A stretch of DNA of 54,751 bases from Shinella sp. (GCA_003248775.1 QFQX01000029.1:1-54751), one strand, 5' to 3'. Shown: positions 42,693 to 52,226, numbered from the stretch's first letter. Notes: generated from the letters alone by a model not told the origin. Made by a program: numbers and translations.

Positions 42693-43910
42693 CTATCGCA
42701 AATCGGGAGTGTGGTCAAACAACTCCCTGTGGGTACGCAGCGCATAGGTGTCCGTCATCCCCGCGAGATAGTCGCCCACATGTCGTGCCCGTGCCTGCGA
42801 ATTGAGGCCGGCGATGTGATCCACCCAATAGTGGCTCTTCATCAGGCCCGGGTCCGTCATGTAGGCGCGGAAGAGATCGGTGACGATCTGGGCCGCACCG
42901 GCACGGATGCGCATGATGTCGGGGTGGCGATAGATGCGGCTGAACAGCAGCTTCTTGATCTGCCGGTCAGTCTCGGCCATCTCGTCCGAGAAGGTGGCCA
43001 TGGTGCGATCGGCGGCACGTACGTCCGCAGCACTCATCGGCCGAACCTCCCTCAACCGCTCCTGCGCGACGCCGATGACGTCCTCGACCATGCGGGTGAT
43101 CTGCCGGCGCATGATCTCATGGGTAAAGCGGTCCTCGTCGAGATGCGGATAGCGATCACGCACCTCACGCATCAGGCCCGCGAGAAAGGGCACGTCTTCC
43201 AGCATCTCGAAGGTCAGGTAGCCCGAGCGCAAGCCGTCATCGATATCGTGCGTGTTATAGGCGATATCGTCGGCGATTGCCGCGACCTGGGCTTCCAGAC
43301 CGGCATAGCTTGCAAGCTCCAGATCGTGGATCTCGCAATAGTCGAGGATCGGCTGCGGCACGAGGCCTCGGGTCCCCTCGCCGTCCGCGGTCAGCAGCGG
43401 ACCGTTGTGCTTCACCAATCCTTCGAGCGTTTCCCATGTCAGGTTGAGACCGTCGAACTCGGCATAGCGCCGCTCCAGCTTGGTGACGATGCGCAAGGAC
43501 TGGGCATTGTGATCGAAACCGCCATAGGGCTTCAGCACCTCGTCCAGCGCGTCCTCGCCGGTGTGACCGAAGGGCGTGTGGCCGAAATCGTGAACAAGCG
43601 CCACGCCCTCGGCAAGATCTTCGTCAAGCTTCAGCGCACGGGCGAGCGCGCGAGCAACCTGCGCCACCTCGATCGTATGGGTAAGCCGCGTGCGATAGTG
43701 ATCGCCGTCCGGTCCGATGAAGACCTGTGTCTTGTGCTTCAGGCGTCGAAAGGCGGTCGTGTGAACGATGCGGTCGCGGTCACGCTGAAAATCGGAACGC
43801 GTGGGGCTTCCGCCTTCGGGAAACAAACGCCCTCTCGTCGTCCAGGGATCGGTCGCGTAGACCGCCCGCTCTCCAGAACCAAAACCAAGGGCACTTCTGT
43901 CAATCGTCAT
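42693..43910 (-). CDS. dgt: deoxyguanosinetriphosphate triphosphohydrolase-like protein
   Basis: A 405-residue HD-domain dNTPase that cleaves dNTPs to nucleoside and tripolyphosphate. Metal ligands are in RTRLTHTIEVAQVARAL and VALVHDFGHTPFGHTGEDAL; the family block RDRIVHTTAFRRLKHKTQVF near the N-terminus is intact. AGGA lies six bases before the ATG. It diverges from the erpA-like gene and leads into argS. Confidence 0.94.
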   Translation of the reverse strand: MTIDRSALGFGSGERAVYATDPWTTRGRLFPEGGSPTRSDFQRDRDRIVHTTAFRRLKHKTQVFIGPDGDHYRTRLTHTIEVAQVARALARALKLDEDLAEGVALVHDFGHTPFGHTGEDALDEVLKPYGGFDHNAQSLRIVTKLERRYAEFDGLNLTWETLEGLVKHNGPLLTADGEGTRGLVPQPILDYCEIHDLELASYAGLEAQVAAIADDIAYNTHDIDDGLRSGYLTFEMLEDVPFLAGLMREVRDRYPHLDEDRFTHEIMRRQITRMVEDVIGVAQERLREVRPMSAADVRAADRTMATFSDEMAETDRQIKKLLFSRIYRHPDIMRIRAGAAQIVTDLFRAYMTDPGLMKSHYWVDHIAGLNSQARARHVGDYLAGMTDTYALRTHRELFDHTPDLR

Positions 43911-44118
43911 TGCTTGTCCTGCCTGCAGCCCATTGACGCCATTGCGCAGCCTTCATACCTATAGCAAATCAGCCGGCAAGGTTGAGTTTAGCGAATGTCG
44001 GATACATAAGCTTCATTCCCCTTCGCGAAAGTCTCAATCTTTCGTGTCCCGCGTTTGAAGCTCCTCCGTTTCCGGTTGCCAACCCGCGGGCCTTGAACCC
44101 GTCAGGAGGACATAGAAG

Positions 44119-44448
44119 ATGGATGAAACCGTTACCCTTTCGGATGCTGCTGCCAAGCGCATCGCCGCAATCGTCGCCAGCGAAGCCGACAAGAGCGCAT
44201 TGCGCATTTCGGTGGAAGGCGGCGGCTGTTCCGGCTTTTCCTACAAGTTCGAACTGGACAAGGGACCGCAGGACGACGACATCGTCGTCACCAAGAACGG
44301 CGCGACGCTGCTGATCGATTCGATGTCGATCGCCTATATGACCGGCTCGGAGGTCGATTTCGTCGATAACCTGCTCGGCCAGTCGTTCCAGATCAACAAC
44401 CCCAATGCCGTCGCAAGCTGCGGCTGCGGCACCAGCTTTTCGGTATGA
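44119..44448 (+). CDS. erpA: iron-sulfur cluster insertion protein, HesB/IscA (ErpA) family
   Basis: A 109-residue A-type carrier for Fe-S clusters. The three cysteines are present: one in GGGCSGF and two in SCGCGTSFSV. GGAGG lies eight bases upstream of the ATG. It is close to ErpA in size and motif, and the group is difficult to divide into IscA, SufA and ErpA from sequence alone. xthA starts five bases after its stop. Confidence 0.92.
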   Translation: MDETVTLSDAAAKRIAAIVASEADKSALRISVEGGGCSGFSYKFELDKGPQDDDIVVTKNGATLLIDSMSIAYMTGSEVDFVDNLLGQSFQINNPNAVASCGCGTSFSV

Positions 44449-44452
44449 GAGA

Positions 44453-45241
44453 ATGAAAATAGCCACCTGGAACATCAATGGCGTGAAGGCCAGGATCGCC
44501 AATCTCGTCCAGTGGCTGGAAAGCTCGGCACCCGACATCGTCTGCCTGCAGGAAATCAAGTCGGTGGACGATGGGTTCCCTCGCCTCGAGATAGAGGCCC
44601 TCGGCTATCACGTTGAAACCCACGGACAGAAGGGTTTCAACGGAGTCGCCCTTCTGTCGAAAATCAAGCCCGACGAAGTCAACCGTGGCCTGCCCGGTGA
44701 TGACGGCGACGAGCAGGCCCGCTTCATCGAAGGCGTTTTCTCGGTCGCGGGCGGCGTCGTCCGGGTCGCCTCCCTTTACCTGCCGAATGGCAATCCGCCC
44801 GACGATCCGGTCAAATATCCCTACAAGCTTGCCTGGATGGAACGTCTGAAGGCGTTCGCGGAGAGCCGCCTGGCGCTGGAAGAACCCTTCATTCTCGCGG
44901 GCGACTACAACGTCATTCCCGAACCGCATGATTGCCGGGATCCGAAGCAGTGGGAAACCGACGCGCTCTTTCTGCCTGCCACACGCGCCTCGTTCCGGCG
45001 CATCGAGAACCTTGGCCTGACCGACGCCGTGCGGGCGACGAGCGACGATCCCCTGCTCTATTCCTTCTGGGATTATCAGGCCGGCGCCTGGCAAAAGAAC
45101 AACGGCATCCGCATCGACCACCTGATGTTGTCGCCAGAGGCGAACGATCGCCTCGTGTCCGCCTCGATCGAAAAGCATGTACGGTCGTGGGAAAAGCCGT
45201 CGGACCATGTTCCGGTCGCGGGCATCTTCGACTTCGCCTGA
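44453..45241 (+). CDS. xthA: exodeoxyribonuclease III
   Basis: A 262-residue AP endonuclease and 3' exonuclease for base-excision repair. Motifs in order are KIATWNINGVKARI, DIVCLQEIKS (metal Glu), LAGDYNVIPEPHD (Asp/Asn), RIDHLMLSP and KPSDHVPV (catalytic His), all intact. The ATG at 44453 is chosen because the protein begins at the fold's first strand; the frame extends into erpA. It ends about 60 bases from the convergent exoR. Confidence 0.96.
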   Translation: MKIATWNINGVKARIANLVQWLESSAPDIVCLQEIKSVDDGFPRLEIEALGYHVETHGQKGFNGVALLSKIKPDEVNRGLPGDDGDEQARFIEGVFSVAGGVVRVASLYLPNGNPPDDPVKYPYKLAWMERLKAFAESRLALEEPFILAGDYNVIPEPHDCRDPKQWETDALFLPATRASFRRIENLGLTDAVRATSDDPLLYSFWDYQAGAWQKNNGIRIDHLMLSPEANDRLVSASIEKHVRSWEKPSDHVPVAGIFDFA

Positions 45242-45302
45242 AAATAGCAGGTAATTACGTTGCGGACCGGCAAGGCCCGCATGAAATCACCTCGTCGGGG
45301 GA

Positions 45303-46097
45303 TTACTCGTTCTGGCTATAGACCTGCGGGGCGAGCGCAACAGCGACTCGCCGATCGTCTTCGTTTGCCAGGGAGAAGGCCTGCTCCTGAAGATCCTGCA
45401 TCCAGCCGCAATCCTTCGGCGGACAACGCTCGACGGCGGCCGTCAGGAACGCAAGGCCACGAACCGTCTGCCCCTCCTGGAATAGCACGTTACCGAACAC
45501 CGACATCGCACCGGCATGTCCGCTCTTACGCGCGAGGTTCAGCCACTTCTTGGCCTGCTGGACATTCGTCTTGCCGCCTTCGCCTGCAAGAATCATGCGG
45601 GCAAGCTGGAACTGTGCCTCGGGCACACCGAAGGTCGAGGCTGCCTGGAAATAGAGCTGACGCGCCTGAGATAGATCGATCTGGACCGGACTGCCCGGAA
45701 TTCCCTGCCGATAATAACGGGCGAGCGACAGCAGCGCGTTGACGAAGAAGCCGGTATCTTCCGAACCGGGTTCAACGCCTTCGCTGGCGATTTCGGAGTA
45801 GATCTTGAAGGCCTCGAAATCATTTTCGACCACGCCATCGCCATCGGCATACATATTGGCAAGCGCCCATCGAGAGCCGGTGTGGCCCTTTTCAGCGGCG
45901 TAGCGATAAGCCTCGATTGCCTCCTGCTTCTGACCATTCTTGTAGGCCTTGAAGCCGAACTTGAAGAGGTCGAAGGGACCAGATTCCTTTGTGACGCCAG
46001 AATTGATATCGAATGCATGCCCGGAATTGCCCGCAGCAAGAAACAGTGCTGCCGCAAGAAGCAATGTCGCCGGAGACTTCCAGTCAGAATTGAACAT
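45303..46097 (-). CDS. exoR: exopolysaccharide regulator ExoR (periplasmic Sel1-repeat protein)
   Basis: A 264-residue periplasmic repressor of the ExoS-ChvI two-component system. In Sinorhizobium and Agrobacterium its proteolysis releases ExoS and switches on succinoglycan and host-invasion genes. The signal peptide ends near residue 28 (GNSGHA-FD). FDLFKFGFKAYKNGQKQEAI then AEKGHTGSRWALANMYADGDGV start Sel1/TPR repeats running to about residue 235, including EDTGFFVNALLSLARYYRQG. I recognise this closely as rhizobial ExoR. The ATG at 46097 is used; a TTG/ATG about 12 codons upstream is open. exoS/chvI are not in the window. Confidence 0.94.
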   Translation of the reverse strand: MFNSDWKSPATLLLAAALFLAAGNSGHAFDINSGVTKESGPFDLFKFGFKAYKNGQKQEAIEAYRYAAEKGHTGSRWALANMYADGDGVVENDFEAFKIYSEIASEGVEPGSEDTGFFVNALLSLARYYRQGIPGSPVQIDLSQARQLYFQAASTFGVPEAQFQLARMILAGEGGKTNVQQAKKWLNLARKSGHAGAMSVFGNVLFQEGQTVRGLAFLTAAVERCPPKDCGWMQDLQEQAFSLANEDDRRVAVALAPQVYSQNE

Positions 46098-46582
46098 AAT
46101 TCCGTATTTCTTCCACAAAACCGACGACATCAACCCATCCGCTCGTTCGATACCGAAGGATCGGCTGCATCATTGGAACGATTTAACGCGAAAGCATGAA
46201 CACCGAGTTCATCGCCGAAGCGTAATTCAATACGTCCTGCGCCATCTCCAGCGCTCGTATCGAACTCAACTTCAGCAACACTACGAGTCCTTTCTGGCAA
46301 GACTGCGACTGCCGCACCGCAACATAGCCTGCCGCCCGAGAATTCGACTTCGCGCCACGCCGCCCCCGCAACGATGGCTGAATTCTGAGGGTATTCCCCG
46401 TTTACCTGCCCCATTCTTCACTCACGCTACGCCCACCGAGAAACGCTCTCTCCGTCTCTTGATGCTATCGCTGCGCTTCGTTTGTGGCGGGAAATGGACA
46501 AAATTGGCAGGGCCGCGAGCACGAAAGAAGGATTAGCGAACTGTTGCAGTTTCAACACAGATTTGCCAGCGGAACGACGGAC
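46098..46582. other. gene-poor gap upstream of exoR
   Basis: No gene is convincing here. A 94-codon minus-strand frame (46130-46414) exists, but its codon use (TTA, AGG, AGT, GTA) is unlike the neighbours and I recognise no domain. The region should contain the exoR promoter. I see no repeat or strong hairpin in it. Confidence 0.5.
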
Positions 46583-46608
46583 AAAAAAGCCCGGCTCACA
46601 CCGGGCTT
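46583..46608 (-). terminator. terminator of the FadL-type gene
   Basis: Stem AAGCCCGG (46587-46594) with CCGGGCTT (46601-46608), a 6-base loop, and a U-tract on the minus strand from AAAAAA at 46583-46588. It lies about 30 bases past the gene's stop. Confidence 0.88.
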
Positions 46609-46639
46609 CTCGAATATTTTTTTCGCCGGAACGGCGACC

Positions 46640-47812
46640 TTAGAAGGAAATCCGGTAGGAGCCGGACACTGCATAGGCCCAGTCGCCATCCGCCGTCGCA
46701 TTGTAGGTAGCGCCCTTCGCGACGGACTGGCTGCCTGCGGTCATGTAGCTGATGCCCGCACCGAAGCGCAGTTCGCCCGGACCTGCCTTGATCGCCGTAC
46801 CGGCCGCCAGCGTCCAGGTGTCGGTCATGATGTCGGCGCCGGTGCCGACGCCCTTGTCCCAGGTGAGGTTGACCGTGCCGGCCACCTTCTCGGTGAAGGC
46901 ATGAGCGACGCCAGCCTGAATGGTCCAGCCATCGCGCCAGTTATAGACGTCCTCATAAGGCGTTCCAGCGACGTTGTAATTCAGCCCCTTGAGCACACTC
47001 CAGTCGGTCCACTTTACGGAACCATAGACCAGCCAGCCCGGTGCCACACCCGTCTGCATGCTGAGCTTCAGGGACTGCGGCAGGGAGCCGTAGCCGCTGG
47101 CAATACGTGAAATCGGCGCGATATCCAGATCGTATGAACCGCTGTCGGTTTCGTGATCGATCTGCGAGCGATACATCAACTGAACGCGCAGCGCGTATTC
47201 CTTGATCTCGTAGGCCGCCCCGAGACGATAGCCATAGGAACCACTGTCATCGAGATGAAGCGTACCGCCCATGTTCCTCGCGCTGGGCGGAAGCAAAGAA
47301 TTGTAGTCGTTGCTCACGTTATGGGCGGTATAGCTGAAGTCCTGAATGAAGCCACCGCCGAGAACGTGCAGGACACCCGGGCCGGCCTCGAAGTTCACGT
47401 CACAGGTCGCAGCATATTCATTGCTGTCAAATCCCTTGTAACCGTATGGATTGTTACGCTGGCGCAAGGCTGCGATCTGAGCATCCGGGCCGTAGTTCGA
47501 ATCGGCGCCGAAGGGCTGGGTGTAGGTGAACGCACAAGCCAAGCGATCCGCCAGCTTCACCTTCATCGCAACGCTTGGAATCCAGTATGCATCAGAGAAT
47601 ACGCCATCGTCGTTCGCAACCCCTCCCGTGGTCTCGAACTCGCGCTGCGGCGATACCCAGGTCGCACCCGAACGGATAACGACAGTCCCATCCTCATAGA
47701 GAATGTCGGTATCAGCTTCACCGCGTGAAAAACCGCCTGCATTGGCGGCGCCGGCAAATGCCGTGGCGCCCAAAAGGCAAAGCAAGGTTCGTTTCATGAG
47801 TTTAGTTGCCAT
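46640..47812 (-). CDS. OmpP1/FadL family outer-membrane protein
   Basis: A 390-residue outer-membrane barrel of the hydrophobic-compound transporter family. The signal peptide ends near residue 25 (GAANA-GG). The mature N-terminus (GGFSRGEADTDILYEDG) has the FadL-like plug character, followed by alternating beta strands, and the protein ends in Phe (SGSYRISF), the barrel-assembly signal. The ATG at 47812 has GGGGAG about five bases before it; a second Met five codons in (MKRTLL) is possible. In the family it imports fatty acids or aromatics; the substrate here is unknown. An unusual inverted repeat lies about 105 bases upstream. Confidence 0.9.
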   Translation of the reverse strand: MATKLMKRTLLCLLGATAFAGAANAGGFSRGEADTDILYEDGTVVIRSGATWVSPQREFETTGGVANDDGVFSDAYWIPSVAMKVKLADRLACAFTYTQPFGADSNYGPDAQIAALRQRNNPYGYKGFDSNEYAATCDVNFEAGPGVLHVLGGGFIQDFSYTAHNVSNDYNSLLPPSARNMGGTLHLDDSGSYGYRLGAAYEIKEYALRVQLMYRSQIDHETDSGSYDLDIAPISRIASGYGSLPQSLKLSMQTGVAPGWLVYGSVKWTDWSVLKGLNYNVAGTPYEDVYNWRDGWTIQAGVAHAFTEKVAGTVNLTWDKGVGTGADIMTDTWTLAAGTAIKAGPGELRFGAGISYMTAGSQSVAKGATYNATADGDWAYAVSGSYRISF

Positions 47813-47915
47813 CTGTCTCCCCACTCCTGGCAAATACTAAGAAGCCCATTCTAGCTAGCAGAGGGGTAATAACAATCTAACCAGTCCCCGCCAGAATGAG
47901 TGAGGCACACCGCAT

Positions 47916-47949
47916 TTCTTACGTAAATTTTCTTACCTTGACGTAAGAA
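47916..47949. promoter_or_regulatory. 9-bp inverted repeat upstream of the FadL-type gene, possible operator
   Basis: TTCTTACGT (47916-47924) and its complement ACGTAAGAA (47941-47949), with a 16-base spacer that contains another TTCTTACC. It sits in an AT-rich, gene-free stretch (47813-48107) about 105-137 bases before the start codon. It could be a dimeric regulator site. No transcription-factor gene is adjacent to name the regulator. Confidence 0.45.
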
Positions 47950-48101
47950 GTCAAATTTCTCAGATATTTTTATCAAAATTTGCGAAATATAGATGCCAAA
48001 AAGGAAAAAAATTCCAAAACCATCAAAGCTTGTTGCAGCAGTGACACAGCTAAAAAATACTGTGCCTTTCATCACAATTCCGGTTCAAGACCGTTGCGAC
48101 A

Positions 48102-48137
48102 AGAAAAATGCTGCTCTGGTTGTTGCAGAGCAGCATT
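48102..48137 (-). terminator. terminator of valS
   Basis: Stem AATGCTGCTCTG (48107-48118) with CAGAGCAGCATT (48126-48137) and a 7-base loop. On the minus strand TTTTT follows the stem. It lies about 80 bases past the valS stop. Confidence 0.88.
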
Positions 48138-48216
48138 CCAGTATCTCTTAAAAATCAGCGAAAACCGCAGGCTGCAAGGAAGCACCGCAGCAAGCGGATT
48201 CGCTGCAGGCTTGGCG

Positions 48217-51060
48217 TCAGCCTGCTTCGGCAACCCGCTTCAAAGCGGTTTCCAGGCTGGCGCGCTGCACCTCAAGCTCAGCGAAACGCTCGCGTTCGGC
48301 CGCGACGACCTCCGGATTGGCGTTCGCCACGAACTTCTCGTTGGCGAGTTTGGAGGCAATGCGGGACTTCTCCTGATCCACCTTGCCGATCGCCTTTTCG
48401 AGACGAGCCTTCTCGGCGGAGAGATCGATGAGCGAGCCAAGCGGCAGGCATACGGTGGCCTCGCCAACGACGATCTGTGCCGCGCCCTTCGGAGCCTCGC
48501 TGGCAAGCGCAATGCTCTCGACGCGGGCGAGACGCTTGATCGAAGCTTCGTGGCGGGCGAGCCGCTCGCGGGTGACGCCATTCGATCCAACGACGACCAA
48601 CGGGGCAACGGCGGCCGGCGGAACATTCATCTCGGCGCGGACGGAACGGATGCCGGTGACGAGATCGATCAGCCAGTTGATGTCGGCAGCTGCGCTGTCA
48701 TCGATGAAGGTCGGCGTCGGCCAGTCTGCATGGCAGAGCAGCATATCGCGCGCCTTGCCCTCACCTGCCGTATGCGCCCACAGCTCTTCGGTCATGAACG
48801 GCATGAAGGGATGCAGCAACTTGTAGGTCTCGTCGAGGACATAGGCTGCGCAGGCCTGCGCCTCGGCCTTTGCCGCGGCGTCGTCGCTGGCGAAGACCGG
48901 CTTCAACAGCTCCAGATACCAGTCGCAGAAGCTGTTCCAGACGAAGCGATAAAGGGCACCCGCCGCATCGTTGAAGCGGAAGGTGGCGATGCTCTCGGTC
49001 ACTTCACGCTCAGTGCGTGCGAGTTCCGTCAGGATCCAGCGATTGATGGTCAGCGTCGTCGTTTCCGGCAGGAAGTGCGGATCGTTGGCGACGCCATTCA
49101 TCTCAGCGAAACGGGTTGCGTTCCAGAGCTTGGTGCCGAAGTTGCGATAGCCGGCGATGCGAGCCGGATCGAGCTTCACGTCACGCCCCTGCGCCGCCAT
49201 GATGGCGAGGGTGAACCGCAGAGCGTCAGCGCCATATTCGTCGATCAGTTCCAGCGGGTCGATGACGTTGCCCTTCGACTTCGACATCTTCTGGCCGTTC
49301 TTGTCGCGAACCAGCGCGTGGACATAAACCGTCTGGAACGGCTCGACCGGCTTGCCGTCTTCGTCCTTCATGAAATGAAGGCCCATCATCATCATGCGGG
49401 CGACCCAGAAGAAGATGATGTCGAAGCCTGTGACGAGCACGTCGGTCGGGTAATACCTGGCAAGTTCCGGCGTCTCGCCCGGCCAGCCGAGCGTCGAGAA
49501 CGGCCAGAGCGCCGAAGAAAACCACGTATCGAGAACATCCTCGTCGCGCGTCAGGATTTCGCCCGGCGCGAAGTTTTCAAGCCGCTCCTGAACCCAGGCT
49601 TTCCACGGGCCCTCATGGGCAAGATAGTGCTGGACGGCTGCGTCGAGCGCTTCTTCCTCGGTCTTTTCGACGAAGACCTGACCGTCCGGACCATACCAGG
49701 CGGGAATCTGGTGTCCCCACCAGAGCTGGCGGGAGACGCACCACGGCTGGATGTTTTCCATCCACTCGTAATAGGTCTTGTCCCAGTTCTTCGGAACGAA
49801 CTTGGTGCGGCCTTCGCGTACGCTCTCGATCGCCGGCTTGGCCAGCGTCTTGGCATCGACATACCACTGTTCCGTCAGGCGTGGCTCGATCGGTACGCCG
49901 CCGCGATCACCATGGGGAACCGTGTGCTTGTGCGGCTCGATCTTGTCCAGCAGGCCTTCGGCCTCGAGGATATCAACGATGCGCTTGCGGGCATGGAAGC
50001 GATCCTGCCCCTGCAGCGTTTCCCAGACTTCCTGCTGCTCGCGGTTCGGCGTCAAGCCTTCGAGGAAATCGTCGTTATCCGTAATGGTGACGGTTGCATC
50101 GACGTTCAAGACGCTGATCATACGGAGACCGGTACGCTTGCCGACGTCGAAGTCGTTGAAGTCGTGTGCAGGCGTCATCTTGACGGCGCCGGTGCCGGCG
50201 GTCGGATCGGGGTACTCGTCCGCAACAATCGGGATCTTGCGACCGACGATCGGCAGGATAACATGCTTGCCCACGATCGACGCATAGCGTGCATCGTCGG
50301 GATGAACGGCAACGCCGGTATCACCCAGCATGGTTTCCGGACGCGTGGTGGCGACGACCAGATAGTCACGCGTTTCGAACTCGGTCGGCTTACCCTCTTC
50401 ATCGAAAGCAATCGGGTGTTCGTAGGTGACGCCTTCTTCCAGCGGATAGCGCAGATGCCACAGGTTGCCATTGACCTCGACCTGCTCGACCTCAAGGTCG
50501 GAGATCGCGGTCAGGAGCTTCGGGTCCCAGTTGACGAGACGCTTGTCCTTGTAGATCAGGCCCTGTTTGTAGAGCGTGACGAAAACCTCGAGCACAGCCT
50601 CGGACAGGCCTTCGTCCATGGTGAAGCGTTCGCGCGACCAGTCGCACGATGCGCCGAGGCGACGCAGCTGATTGAAGATCAGGCCACCGGACTCAGCCTT
50701 CCACTCCCAGACCTTCTCGACGAAGGCATCGCGGCCCATCTCACGACGGCCCGGAAGCTGCTTCTCCGCGAGCCTGCGCTCGACAACCATCTGGGTGGCA
50801 ATACCGGCATGGTCCATGCCCGGCTGCCACAGCACATCCTTGCCGCGCATCCGTTCGAAGCGGATCATGATGTCCTGAAGCGTATTGTTCAGCGCATGCC
50901 CCATGTGGAGTGAACCGGTCACGTTCGGCGGCGGAATCACGATGGTGAAAGTGTCCTCGCCCGGCTTGGCGTTGGCACCGGCGCGGAAGGCGTCGGCCTC
51001 TTCCCATGCCTTGGCGATCTTCGGTTCGACTGTGGTTGAATCGTAGGTCTTTTCGAGCAT
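48217..51060 (-). CDS. valS: valyl-tRNA synthetase
   Basis: A 947-residue class I synthetase, the normal size. PPPNVTGSLHMGHALNNT contains HMGH (52-55). The CP1 editing domain (about 200-400) has the TTRPETMLGDT segment, KMSKSKGNVIDP is the KMSKS loop, and the C-terminal coiled coil (about 880-947, AEKARLEKAIGKVDQEKSRI) is present. It is downstream of popZ on the same strand, separated by a weak hairpin, and has its own terminator. Confidence 0.98.
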   Translation of the reverse strand: MLEKTYDSTTVEPKIAKAWEEADAFRAGANAKPGEDTFTIVIPPPNVTGSLHMGHALNNTLQDIMIRFERMRGKDVLWQPGMDHAGIATQMVVERRLAEKQLPGRREMGRDAFVEKVWEWKAESGGLIFNQLRRLGASCDWSRERFTMDEGLSEAVLEVFVTLYKQGLIYKDKRLVNWDPKLLTAISDLEVEQVEVNGNLWHLRYPLEEGVTYEHPIAFDEEGKPTEFETRDYLVVATTRPETMLGDTGVAVHPDDARYASIVGKHVILPIVGRKIPIVADEYPDPTAGTGAVKMTPAHDFNDFDVGKRTGLRMISVLNVDATVTITDNDDFLEGLTPNREQQEVWETLQGQDRFHARKRIVDILEAEGLLDKIEPHKHTVPHGDRGGVPIEPRLTEQWYVDAKTLAKPAIESVREGRTKFVPKNWDKTYYEWMENIQPWCVSRQLWWGHQIPAWYGPDGQVFVEKTEEEALDAAVQHYLAHEGPWKAWVQERLENFAPGEILTRDEDVLDTWFSSALWPFSTLGWPGETPELARYYPTDVLVTGFDIIFFWVARMMMMGLHFMKDEDGKPVEPFQTVYVHALVRDKNGQKMSKSKGNVIDPLELIDEYGADALRFTLAIMAAQGRDVKLDPARIAGYRNFGTKLWNATRFAEMNGVANDPHFLPETTTLTINRWILTELARTEREVTESIATFRFNDAAGALYRFVWNSFCDWYLELLKPVFASDDAAAKAEAQACAAYVLDETYKLLHPFMPFMTEELWAHTAGEGKARDMLLCHADWPTPTFIDDSAAADINWLIDLVTGIRSVRAEMNVPPAAVAPLVVVGSNGVTRERLARHEASIKRLARVESIALASEAPKGAAQIVVGEATVCLPLGSLIDLSAEKARLEKAIGKVDQEKSRIASKLANEKFVANANPEVVAAERERFAELEVQRASLETALKRVAEAG

Positions 51061-51128
51061 TTTCTGACCAGACTTCGAGGTTCTTCTTGCTGGGTTGTAA
51101 ACAGGATGGCCGACCCCGAGTCAACAAG

Positions 51129-51156
51129 AAAGCCGCCCCGATTGCCGGAGCGGCCT
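51129..51156 (-). terminator. possible terminator of popZ
   Basis: An imperfect 12-bp inverted repeat (51129-51140 against 51145-51156) with two mismatches, followed on the minus strand by CTTG rather than a clean U-run. It lies 27 bases past the popZ stop. Termination may be partial. Confidence 0.45.
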
Positions 51157-51182
51157 TGTCCCTCAAGCCGGCAAAAACGTAA

Positions 51183-52058
51183 TTAGCGACGCGGTCCGCG
51201 GGCCACGCGCTCGATTTCCTCACGCACCAGTCGCTCGACCAGGGTGGGCAGGTTATCATCCAGCCACTCCTGCAGCATCGGGCGCAGCATATCTTCCGCC
51301 ATCTCGTCCAGGGAGCGGCGTTGCTGGCCATCAATGGCCGCTGCAAGCTCGCCAAAGGAACGGGAGACCTGTTCGACAGTGGCTGCGGAAACGAGCGCGT
51401 TGAGACCGGAAACGGCGGAGACCGAAGCCTGAACCTCGGGCATTGCCGGTTCGGCAACAACCGGAGCAGCGACCGTCGCAGCCTCGACATCGGCCATAGC
51501 TGCCGCCTCAAAAGCGGCGGTATCGAGCGCGACCGGCGCCGGTTCGATGGCTACGGTTTCGGCAGGCACCACGACAGCACGGGCAAACTGAGGTTCCATG
51601 GGGCGAGCGGGAACTGCTCGTAGTTCCGCCATGCGGCTGGTCATGACCGGGCTTTCGGCGCGGAAGGCATCGGCATGCTGCGGCGCCTGGTCCATTGGAG
51701 ACATGCGGTCGGCCCGCTCGGATGCCGAACGGACGCGCGCGGCAAGATCTGCCAGGGAAATGTTCTTCGCCTGAGCCTTCTCGGCAGATGCCGGCTGGGC
51801 AGCATAGGAAGCTGCGGATGACTGGATCGGAATGCCCGCATCGTTGGCGGGAACGATATCGGCGGCAGCGTAGGACAGGTCATCCTCGACAGTCAGATGA
51901 ACAGTGTCGTCCATCTCGTCCTCCTCGCCACCATAAACCGGCGGCAGGGAACCGGACACGGCCTTGTCGCCGCCCGGATCATTGCTTTCGATGATCCGGC
52001 GGATCGAAGCCAGAATTTCTTCCATGGACGGTTCACGCGCTACATTTGGCTGAGCCAT
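51183..52058 (-). CDS. popZ: polar organizing protein PopZ (DUF2497)
   Basis: A 291-residue scaffold that condenses at the cell pole and anchors ParB-parS and polarity factors in alphaproteobacteria. The N-terminal helix MAQPNVAREPSMEEILASIR (residues 1-20) is the conserved partner-binding element. A Pro/Ala/Asp-rich linker follows (about 50-225), and the C-terminal oligomerisation helices end LVREEIERVARGPRR. The ATG at 52058 has GGGG six bases upstream; two other in-frame ATGs lie just upstream. The linker is longer than in Caulobacter PopZ (177 residues), as is usual in Rhizobiaceae. Confidence 0.92.
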   Translation of the reverse strand: MAQPNVAREPSMEEILASIRRIIESNDPGGDKAVSGSLPPVYGGEEDEMDDTVHLTVEDDLSYAAADIVPANDAGIPIQSSAASYAAQPASAEKAQAKNISLADLAARVRSASERADRMSPMDQAPQHADAFRAESPVMTSRMAELRAVPARPMEPQFARAVVVPAETVAIEPAPVALDTAAFEAAAMADVEAATVAAPVVAEPAMPEVQASVSAVSGLNALVSAATVEQVSRSFGELAAAIDGQQRRSLDEMAEDMLRPMLQEWLDDNLPTLVERLVREEIERVARGPRR

Positions 52059-52156
52059 ATTCATCCCCGTTGGTCCCAGATTTGACCGCCTGCCACAGCG
52101 CAGTATCGCATGCGCAGCAAACTGATTCGCGTTCACATTAGGATACGCCTACGGGG

Positions 52157-52179
52157 AAAAAAATCACGGCAGCGCCGCG
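52157..52179 (-). terminator. terminator of tolC
   Basis: On the minus strand a 6-bp stem with one G-U pair (52174-52179 with 52165-52170, loop GCT) is followed by A and seven Us (52157-52163). It lies 50-70 bases past the tolC stop, just before popZ. Confidence 0.7.
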
Positions 52180-52226
52180 AAATGGTGTTGATACACAGCT
52201 TTCTTCGGACAGATTTCCGTGAACTC

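Noticed and set aside
46130..46414. A 94-codon minus-strand frame upstream of exoR
   Set aside because: Codon use with TTA, AGG, AGT and GTA differs from the neighbours, the ribosome site is poor and no domain is recognised. It could still be real, so it is worth a conservation check.
47980..50913. A 977-codon open frame on the plus strand opposite valS
   Set aside because: It is the antisense shadow of a highly GC3-biased valS; no domain is recognisable and it lacks a ribosome site.
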